Assembly (NCBI GenBank): GCA_030374765.1
Contig: JARGXX010000108.1
Location: 1-64,000 of the forward strand
Source: Agarophyton chilense
Lineage: Eukaryota > Rhodophyta > Florideophyceae > Gracilariales > Gracilariaceae
Length of the DNA stretch: 64,000 nt
Direction of reading: 5' to 3'
Shown here: piece after piece, positions 11,022 through 18,345 of the stretch
Numbering within the stretch: the first letter of the stretch is position 1
Layout: each line of letters begins with the position of its first letter
Program-made: the position numbers and the translations under genes
The notes under the pieces: model-generated
Database searches by the model: none
Told to the model about the DNA's origin: nothing
What the model saw: only the letters and a program-made list of their open reading frames with translations

Positions 11022-11677
11022 TGTTGGATAAGGAAATGCTGAAGGAAAGGTTGAGGGAATGAAAAGGAAGTTCGCCATGTTGGATAGGAAAATCCTGAAG
11101 GAAAGGTTGAGGGATGAAAGGAAAGTTCGCCAGCTCTGGCTTGGATTTACTTGGAGGCGCTCAAACTTTCACTTATATACTACTTCAAAACGTCAGCTGT
11201 CTAGACTCCAACTCAAAGTAAACCCTAGACTACAAAGCAGGGACACTCAATACTACCAATCATATTCAAGCATGACATTACCCTAGTCAATGTTCATTGC
11301 AGCGCACAACAAGGCAATATACAGTGCACAGCCCATAATTACACTGACGTGTGCACAAATTCAATATGCCAGCACACACTACTTGCAATCCGCCTCCATA
11401 CACATTCACGTTCCAGCACAGTACACCAAGTCTCCTGTAATACACATGTCACGTCTCTTCTCCAAGTACATTCGTTACACCTTGTGAGATGTGTTCATAG
11501 TACACCAGCTGGACATGTTGAACAGCGTGCACAGTAGTACAAGTAGACCACGTACACACGTGTACCACAGACAAACCCAATAGTGCCATACCACTTGTAC
11601 ACACCACATTGCATGTGCACATTTGCAGTAGCCAATCACAGCCCGAGTTCGCGTTGAGATCCGACTGACACGCATAT
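11022..11677 (-). repeat. Copia-A 3' LTR of A3, first part, with a 56-bp terminal duplication
   Basis: The minus-orientation LTR end reads TGTTGGATA at 11022 and the same end is repeated at 11078. Units 11022-11077 and 11078-11132 are imperfect tandem copies of the LTR 3' terminus. The LTR breaks off at CATAT (11673-11677), where Copia-B is inserted, and resumes at 18235. Confidence 0.88.
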
Positions 11678-12351
11678 TGTTGAGGTTTGGTCGACTGTGC
11701 CCCCAAGCCCTTTGGAGTGTTGGAAATAGTGGAAAACAAAAAGTGGATTTAAGCATGGGCACTTTTGGGCACCCTCCGCGGAAAAACGCATATGCGCCTC
11801 ATCTCAATCTCAACGTGAAACGGCCATCTGATTGGCTACTGCAAATGCCCTCATGCAACGTGGTATGGACAAGTGGTCTGGTTCTAATGGGGCGTGTTGG
11901 GGCTTCGGCCCAAGTGGAGCGATTTGATTGGACGAGAGCGCTGAATGAGCACGGGCTATGCAGTTGGAGAGAATGTGCGAATGTGGGCTGGATACGGGGT
12001 TTGGCCGTAACAGCCGAATCTGGGCTGCGCGGGGTGGTTGGCACTGGCGCACCACTTTGGATGATTTTTTTGAGTTTTTATTTGATATGCTTCATGTTTG
12101 AAATTGTTTTGGCGCGCAACTCCTCGTCGCACAGTGGCAAGGTGTGAGACGTGGGTGACCCGCCGACGGTCAGCACCGGCGGCGGAACTGCGTGCGAGGT
12201 AGATATAGTTTTCAATGACGGTCGCCAACGATCGAAGTAAATTGTCAAGGCTGACTACCTTCCTTTGTTTCTCTTCTTTTATTTTTCTCTTCTTCTCGTC
12301 TTTTCCCCCTCTTCTTCCTTTTCCTTTACCTAACCTGCGCTCACGTTGTGA
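11678..12351 (+). repeat. Copia-B 5' LTR
   Basis: A 674-bp LTR from TGTTGAGG to TTGTGA. The 3' end is not the usual CA. Block 11752-11892 (AGCATGGGC..., CGCATATGCG, GATTGGCTACTGCAAATG) aligns with the Copia-A LTR. A pyrimidine-rich tract of about 70 nt at 12258-12330 lies near the 3' end, presumably in R/U5. No clear TATA box was recognised. Confidence 0.93.
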
Positions 12352-12365
12352 GGTTATGGGCCCAG
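12352..12365 (+). promoter_or_regulatory. Copia-B PBS, half-tRNA initiator Met
   Basis: GGTTATGGGCCCAG directly follows the LTR. It is the same 14 nt as in Copia-A and complementary to the anticodon arm of initiator tRNA-Met. Confidence 0.9.
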
Positions 12366-13264
12366 AGCGTCGACTCTTCGCAGACGTCACGCTCTACTAA
12401 CATTTATTTGGATTCAAGAAGATTCCCTACTGCGACAGGTGCGCGATCTACGACTAACGCTCATCTGGATTCAAGAAGTTATTTTGTTTTGCGACAGGCG
12501 TGTACCCTGCGGACTTCCTCCTTGGTGGCGAAAACATATCGCGTTTGTTAGTACCCCCTTGGCACGAGACCGGGAAGTCTGCCAAATCCTGCTCTCCGTC
12601 CGTAGAGTACGGAGGTCGATGAATTGGGCTTGGAAGTGTAGGAGCAACCGTACTACACCGCACGACCGCGCTACTTTCCCGCAAGAGGCTAGCTTGGGTC
12701 AACTGGGGGAAGTGTATCTTGACGACACCCCTCCTTGGGACGCCTCGTAGGGACTAAAAGCGCCGGACTCTGAAGTGCGCAGAGTTCGGTAGGTAATCAA
12801 AGCGTACCTCACCTGGAGAGAGTAACCAGGGTCCAGGGGATCATCCTTTAGGGTAGCGGAGGTAGTTTCTCCCGCCAGTGCGCCCGCCTACCTCGAGCAA
12901 GTCTCGGTAGGTTCAATCAAGAAGTTTCAACCCGAAGTCGAGAAGTTTGTCTGTTCCGGGTACGCCTTCTGCCACTGCCCGTGAGTATACTCCAAGCGTG
13001 GGAGCACCCGAGCTCCGCTTGTGATCGCGTACGAGACGCGTCTCGGTGAGCGTTGCAGGCTACGTCAAAAGTCTCCGCTGTCGTCCTCGCTGTCGAACGT
13101 TTGAGTTGGGATACTCCGTTCGGGCAAGCTCGGCCACGAATTCATCACTGCTCGTGGCCCTTTTCTTAAACTTCCCAAGGCATTGAGTCCCTCACTCTGC
13201 TTCCCTCTACTAATTAATTTCGTTTGGTTCCGTTCTATCTGCTTCGTGGATAACAGACTGAAAT
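12366..13264 (+). other. Copia-B 5' leader
   Basis: A leader of about 0.9 kb between the PBS and the ATG at 13265. It contains the module at 12666-12887 shared with the Copia-A leader. Small open frames here look incidental. Confidence 0.7.
12666..12887 (+). promoter_or_regulatory. Leader module shared with Copia-A (possible structured RNA)
   Basis: A 222-nt block colinear with Copia-A 22059-22279. It opens CGCGCTA, contains GAGGC (12685) and GCCTC (12742) 57 nt apart, and ends with the identical 14-mer GCCAGTGCGCCCGC (12874-12887). A packaging, dimerisation or translation element is inferred, not shown. Confidence 0.6.
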
Positions 13265-16200
13265 ATGTCGGACACGGAAATGGAATCCGAAAGTACTACC
13301 GGGATGAAAATCCCTCGTTTTCATGGAAGGCGTGGTGATGATTATGCCCTATGGCGCCATCGCCTTCGTGCTGCATGCCGTGTTAAAGGTGTGTGGAACG
13401 TTGTGGAATCCGATTCTGGATATTCAGCAACTACTGAAGCAACATCGGATACCGCTATTGATAGCGCTCGAGTTGTCGCCAAGCGCGAGAAGGCATGTGG
13501 AATCATAATATGCGCCTTGGGTGATGCGCCACTTCGTGTGGTCATGGATGTCGACGACGACCCGGCGCGCATGCTCGCATTACTTGATGCACGGTATGCG
13601 TCCAATCGTACTGTATCCAGAATTGCTGTGCAGACTCAACTATTCCGTATGGGATACAATGGTCAGAATATGTCAGGCTATGTGGACCAGTACACGGCGT
13701 TATTTGCTCAGTTAGAGCGCATGGGAAAGGATGCGGCAGTACCCGAGTCGCACAAAGCTCCCATGTTACTTGCTTCTATTGATCCCAATTGCACACTGGA
13801 GTCTACTGCTGCAGCTCTTCGAACCAAGGATATCGCTGAGCTTACATGGGACTACGTGGCCACGACCCTCATAGATGAATACAACGCGAAACAGGTGTCT
13901 GCAAGGCCGTCTGGACGTAGTTCACGTCGCAAGAAGAAGGGCAGGAAAAAATCTGGTCGACATTCTGAATCGACTAATCGTACCCGCAGTAGTGCAAACA
14001 ACGAAGATGAGGAGTCTGATGGTCACTCCGACATTGAGTCTACTGCTCGTGCACTTGCTGCCGCCTTGAGATCGTCATCATTTGATCGTTCTGGATCGAG
14101 CAATGGACATCATTGCGACTTCTGTGATCGCGATGGACACACACAAGATCGTTGCTTTATGAATCCGGACAACCCGGACAACCACTTGCCGCAGAGTATC
14201 CTCGATAAACTGTCGCCACAACCCAAGCGAATGGGTGGCAGTAGTGGTAGAAGCGCCTCGAGCAAGTCTTCTGGAAAGTCTGGAAAAATCGAAATTGCTG
14301 GTGCAACTGTGGAAAGGACCACTATAGTTCCGCCGAATGACCTGAGTACCTACGCAGACAGCGGTGCGACAGTACATTGCTTCCATTCTGTTTGTGCGTT
14401 CGTGCCCGGTTCACTTGAACCTTGCGACGAAAGGACAGTGATGCTTGCCGATAACACATCTGTTGTATCTAAACAACGCGGAGAGGTGATCATTCCTTTG
14501 GACAATGCGAACATACGTCTGAGTGATGCCCTACTGACCCCCGCTCTGGGATACAACTTGGTTTCAACCGGGTGTTTGGCCGACAAAGGTATTGAGTCGC
14601 TCTTCGGTCGTCATAGTGTACGTTTGACGCTAGAGTCAAATGGTTTTGAGGTGGGCAATGGTGATCGTGACAAGGTATCTCGCATGTACACACTGCCTCA
14701 ACCTTTAGGGCATGCTGGCGTGGAACTTGCGCTTTCGACAAAGTCTACGGAGACTCAACTGTGGCACCGACGACTGGCTCACATCAACCAACGTGATCTG
14801 CAACATGTACACAAGTACGCAGATGGAGTGCCGCACTTGTGTGACATGGAGGAGGTATGCCGAGCATGTCGACTTGGCAAGGCTCATAAGCTTCCGTTCC
14901 CAGGTCACTTTGAACATGCATCCGCGGTTGGTGACATTGTGCACTCGGATATTGTAGGTCCTCTGGAAAAGTCTTTTCCGGACAAGTTTCAATATGCATG
15001 TACATTCCTCGATGATCACTCACGGTATGTGTTCCTAGGTCTGGTGATCCATCGCAGTGCTCTTAGTGATGTGTTTGTGGGTATTGCGGCAAAGTTTAAG
15101 CAGCTTGGAGGAGTGCATATCAAAAGTTTGCACTCGGACGGTGCAGAAGAATATATTGCCCTGCAAGATAACTTGGCAGCAGAACATGGCCTCACTTCTT
15201 TCTCTGCTCCATACACCCCCGAACACAACGCTATAGCTGAGCGCATCAATCGTACCATGGTGGAAGCTGCTCGATCGTTGCTGATCCAAGCCGATCTACC
15301 AGAATGTTTGTGGCCATATGCGCTGAAACATGTTATCTTTGTGCGTAATCGAGTGCAACATTCTACTGTTAACAACAGTCCCTACTTTCTGGTAACTGGA
15401 AATAAACCTTTGTTGAAGCACGTGCGTGTGTTTGGATGCACTGCATTCGTGCTAAGGACTCCGCGTGGACCCAAGTTCGAGTCTCGTGCACTTGAGGGAG
15501 TGTACTTGGAGACTCTTGAGCATGGTGTGTACAAGGTACTCGTCGTTGATAATGACGGTACTCCGCGTATTATTGAGTCACGACATGTTACTTTTGATGA
15601 ATCCAAGTTCCCTGGCGCATCATCTCTTGCCAACTACATGGATGATGAAAGTGCGTCAGATGCTGACTATAGCTCCGATATGGGATTATGTGATAGCATT
15701 GATGACGAATCGGATACCTTCTCCGTCGATAATGTTGAGGAGGAGGTGGTTCATGACGGATCCTCGCACCTGATTCCAGCACTCAGGCAGTCGGAGTCAG
15801 ACTCCGGCAGCAATGAAGACGATGCACAGGATTCCGAAAGTGATGACGAAAGTGCTGCTGATGACCTTGATACATCTGCCAACGCTGATACGGAACCACG
15901 CTACCCGCGGCGCACGCGCCGTCAACCTCTGAGGTGGTTCATGGCAGGGTCTGCTCACTGTACATCGCAAGTCAAAGTCACTACTAGTGATGAGCCCTCA
16001 CTCAAGGAGGCAATGTCCGCCAGTGCGGAGGAGCGTACCATGTGGCAAGCAGCCGTAGATGAAGAGTTTTCATCATTGGAGTCGAAGCAAACTTGGAAAC
16101 CTGATGACTCTCCTGCTTCACAACCACTACCAACTCACGTCATACTGAAGGTAAAGCGCAATGCTGATGGGTCAGTTGAACGTTTTAAGGCTCGTGTTGT

Positions 16201-17566
16201 AGCCGGTGGAAACCACCAAACATATGGTCAGGACTACATGGAGACTTATGCACCAGTTGTTTCGTTCTCTTTGGTTCGCATATTCTTGTATCTGACGTTA
16301 TGCTTGCGCATGTATGTGGTACAGGTGGATGTGAAGACTGCGTTTCTCAATGGCGAACTTGAGGAAGATGTGTGGATCATGTCACCTCGAAGTATACCTG
16401 GCGTGACTTCACGATGCTTCAAATTGCTCAAGGCTATCTATGGACTGAAGCAAGCGCACTTGGCATGGCACAACAAACTATGCGAGGATATGAAAAGCAT
16501 ATGTTTTGAAGAGTTACCGAGTGCACCTTGCGTGTTTCGCCGCCAAAACGAGAGCAATGAGGATGCGTTCGTGCTAGTTTATGTGGATGACTTGCTAATA
16601 TTCACAACTTCTGCCATGGAACGTGATGCGATTTTGGAGGAGCTTAAGTCGTTTTACGAGCTGCGTGTGGCGGACGAAGTGAACTTGTACCTCGGCGTTG
16701 AATTCAAATGGACTTTAGATTCAGATGGTCGACCTGTGTCGCTGTATCTTGGTCAGTCACTGTACACGGAAAGCGTGTTGCGCCGTTTCGGGTTTCAGCG
16801 ATCCAAGCCGGCATGCACCCCTATGGTAGAATCTTTTTTTACCGGGTGGACATCTGAGAAAGACAAATCCATCCAGGATACTCAGCTGTACCAGCAGATC
16901 ATTGGATCGCTTTTGTATTTGGCACTGAGAACTCGGTTGGATATATTAGCACCCGTCCTAATCTTGGCTCGTTTTCAGAAATCGCCCACGGCCTACTGTC
17001 ACAAGGCAGCAAAGCGGGTTCTTCGTTACCTTCGCGGTACAACTGAACATGGTGTGCACTATCACTCTGGCATGGTGAAACTGGAGGCGTACGTTGACTC
17101 TGACTACGCTGCGGACACGCGTGATCGCAAGTCAATGTCTGGTTTCTTAGTGAAGCTTGGCAAAGCGACATGTATGTGGGGCGCAAGAAAACAGGCTTCG
17201 GTGGCGTTGTCTACCGGCGAGGCCGAGTATTATGCTTTGACGCTTGCGTGTCAGGAGGTCATTTGGTTGAAGCGTGTGCTTAAGGAGATTGGATGGAAAG
17301 TGCAAGGTGCTGTGCCCATTCGTTCGGACAACCAGTGCGCCATTGACTGGGCAACTGGTGAACGCTGTCCGTCGGGTCGCGCTAAGCACATTGACGTTAA
17401 GTTGCACTTCGTTCGGGAACTAGTCAAGGATTGTCACATCAATGTGACGTACGTTCCAAGTGAAGACAATGATGCGGACTTCTTAACTAAACCACTTGGC
17501 CCAGGTCTTCACAACAATAACGCGGACCGTGTTGGACTTGGCCGAGCAGTCGAGGAGGAGTGTTGA
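13265..17566 (+). CDS. Copia-B Gag-Pol polyprotein, intact, 1433 residues
   Basis: A complete Ty1/copia polyprotein that makes the particle, protease, integrase, reverse transcriptase and RNase H. The ATG at 13265 opens the Gag domain (MKIPRFHGRRGDDYALWRHR). A basic Arg/Lys-Ser stretch precedes the CCHC knuckle (C284, C287, H292, C297). Protease DSG is at 365. The integrase triad is D562, D625, E659 with HSD and NAIAERINR contexts. An acidic Ser/Asp/Glu linker separates it from RT. RT has D1022 (VDVKTAFLNG) and YVDD with D1108 and D1109. RNase H has VDSDYAAD at about 1276 and ADFLTKPL near the end. The last codon and the TGA are the first six bases of the 3' LTR. The duplicate at 52004 differs at two residues (Ser/Gly and Leu/Gln, both in the RT region). 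Confidence 0.97.
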   Translation: MSDTEMESESTTGMKIPRFHGRRGDDYALWRHRLRAACRVKGVWNVVESDSGYSATTEATSDTAIDSARVVAKREKACGIIICALGDAPLRVVMDVDDDPARMLALLDARYASNRTVSRIAVQTQLFRMGYNGQNMSGYVDQYTALFAQLERMGKDAAVPESHKAPMLLASIDPNCTLESTAAALRTKDIAELTWDYVATTLIDEYNAKQVSARPSGRSSRRKKKGRKKSGRHSESTNRTRSSANNEDEESDGHSDIESTARALAAALRSSSFDRSGSSNGHHCDFCDRDGHTQDRCFMNPDNPDNHLPQSILDKLSPQPKRMGGSSGRSASSKSSGKSGKIEIAGATVERTTIVPPNDLSTYADSGATVHCFHSVCAFVPGSLEPCDERTVMLADNTSVVSKQRGEVIIPLDNANIRLSDALLTPALGYNLVSTGCLADKGIESLFGRHSVRLTLESNGFEVGNGDRDKVSRMYTLPQPLGHAGVELALSTKSTETQLWHRRLAHINQRDLQHVHKYADGVPHLCDMEEVCRACRLGKAHKLPFPGHFEHASAVGDIVHSDIVGPLEKSFPDKFQYACTFLDDHSRYVFLGLVIHRSALSDVFVGIAAKFKQLGGVHIKSLHSDGAEEYIALQDNLAAEHGLTSFSAPYTPEHNAIAERINRTMVEAARSLLIQADLPECLWPYALKHVIFVRNRVQHSTVNNSPYFLVTGNKPLLKHVRVFGCTAFVLRTPRGPKFESRALEGVYLETLEHGVYKVLVVDNDGTPRIIESRHVTFDESKFPGASSLANYMDDESASDADYSSDMGLCDSIDDESDTFSVDNVEEEVVHDGSSHLIPALRQSESDSGSNEDDAQDSESDDESAADDLDTSANADTEPRYPRRTRRQPLRWFMAGSAHCTSQVKVTTSDEPSLKEAMSASAEERTMWQAAVDEEFSSLESKQTWKPDDSPASQPLPTHVILKVKRNADGSVERFKARVVAGGNHQTYGQDYMETYAPVVSFSLVRIFLYLTLCLRMYVVQVDVKTAFLNGELEEDVWIMSPRSIPGVTSRCFKLLKAIYGLKQAHLAWHNKLCEDMKSICFEELPSAPCVFRRQNESNEDAFVLVYVDDLLIFTTSAMERDAILEELKSFYELRVADEVNLYLGVEFKWTLDSDGRPVSLYLGQSLYTESVLRRFGFQRSKPACTPMVESFFTGWTSEKDKSIQDTQLYQQIIGSLLYLALRTRLDILAPVLILARFQKSPTAYCHKAAKRVLRYLRGTTEHGVHYHSGMVKLEAYVDSDYAADTRDRKSMSGFLVKLGKATCMWGARKQASVALSTGEAEYYALTLACQEVIWLKRVLKEIGWKVQGAVPIRSDNQCAIDWATGERCPSGRAKHIDVKLHFVRELVKDCHINVTYVPSEDNDADFLTKPLGPGLHNNNADRVGLGRAVEEEC
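17552..17560 (+). promoter_or_regulatory. Copia-B polypurine tract, inside the coding region
   Basis: GAGGAGGAG lies immediately before the 3' LTR and would prime plus-strand cDNA. It also encodes the final Glu-Glu-Glu of the polyprotein. Confidence 0.8.
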
Positions 17567-18234
17567 GGTTTGGTCGACTGTGCCCCCAAGCCCTTTGGAG
17601 TGTTGGAAATAGTGGAAAACAAAAAGTGGATTTAAGCATGGGCACTTTTGGGCACCCTCCGCGGAAAAACGCATATGTGCCTCATCTCAATCTCAACGTG
17701 AAACGGCCATCTGATTGGCTACTGCAAATGCCCTCATGCAACGTGGTATGGACAAGTGGTCTGGTTCTAATGGGGCGTGTTGGGGCTTCGGCCCAAGTGG
17801 AGCGATTTGATTGGACGAGAGCGCTGAATGAGCACGGGCTATGCAGTTGGAGAGAATGTGCGAATGTGGGCTGGATACGGGGTTTGGCCGTAACAGCCGA
17901 ATCTGGGCTGCGCGGGGTGGTTGGCACTGGCGCACCACTTTGGATGATTTTTTTGAGTTTTTATTTGATATGCTTCATGTTTGAAATTGTTTTGGCGCGC
18001 AACTCCTCGTCGCACAGTGGCAAGGTGTGAGACGTGGGTGACCCGCCGACGGTCAGCACCGGCGGCGGAACTGCGTGCGAGGTAGATATAGTTTTCAATG
18101 ACGGTCGCCAACGATCGAAGTAAATTGTCAAGGCTGACTACCTTCCTTTGTTTCTCTTCTTTTATTTTTCTCTTCTTCTCGTCTTTTCCCCCTCTTCTTC
18201 CTTTTCCTTTACCTAACCTGCGCTCACGTTGTGA
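17561..18234 (+). repeat. Copia-B 3' LTR
   Basis: A 674-bp LTR nearly identical to 11678-12351; the one difference noticed is CATATGTG here against CATATGCG. It is followed by TSD CATAT at 18235-18239. The stop codon of gag-pol is at 17564-17566, inside it. Confidence 0.94.
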
Positions 18235-18325
18235 CATATGCGCTTTTACAGGGGCACCCTCCAAAACAGCCCATGCTCCCCTGCACTTTTGGTTTTCAGT
18301 GACAGCACAGGGTCAACAGCCAACA
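18235..18325 (-). repeat. Copia-A 3' LTR of A3, second part
   Basis: The remaining 91 bp of the LTR interrupted at 11677, ending GGTCAACAGCCAACA, which is the reverse of the LTR start. The first five bases duplicate CATAT. The polypurine tract of A3 follows at 18326. Confidence 0.9.
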
Positions 18326-18345
18326 CTCCCCCTCTGTCACTGACT

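Larger units (their letters stand above)
11678..18234 (+). mobile_element. Copia-B retrotransposon B1, complete
   Basis: A complete 6557-bp element: LTRs 11678-12351 and 17561-18234 (674 bp each), PBS 12352-12365, leader to 13264, one open gag-pol frame and a polypurine tract at 17552-17560. The flanking TSD is CATAT (11673-11677 and 18235-18239). Two complete LTRs, a TSD and an uninterrupted polyprotein make it a plausible autonomous element. Confidence 0.95.

Noticed and set aside
11677-12147. 156-codon frame inside the Copia-B LTR, repeated at 17560, 50416 and 56299
   Set aside because: It lies wholly in the LTR, begins at a non-ATG codon at the LTR start and recurs only because the LTR recurs.
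17561-18234. An env-like or extra 3' gene after pol
   Set aside because: In both copia families pol runs to the polypurine tract and LTR, leaving no space. Gypsy-C is cut before its 3' end.
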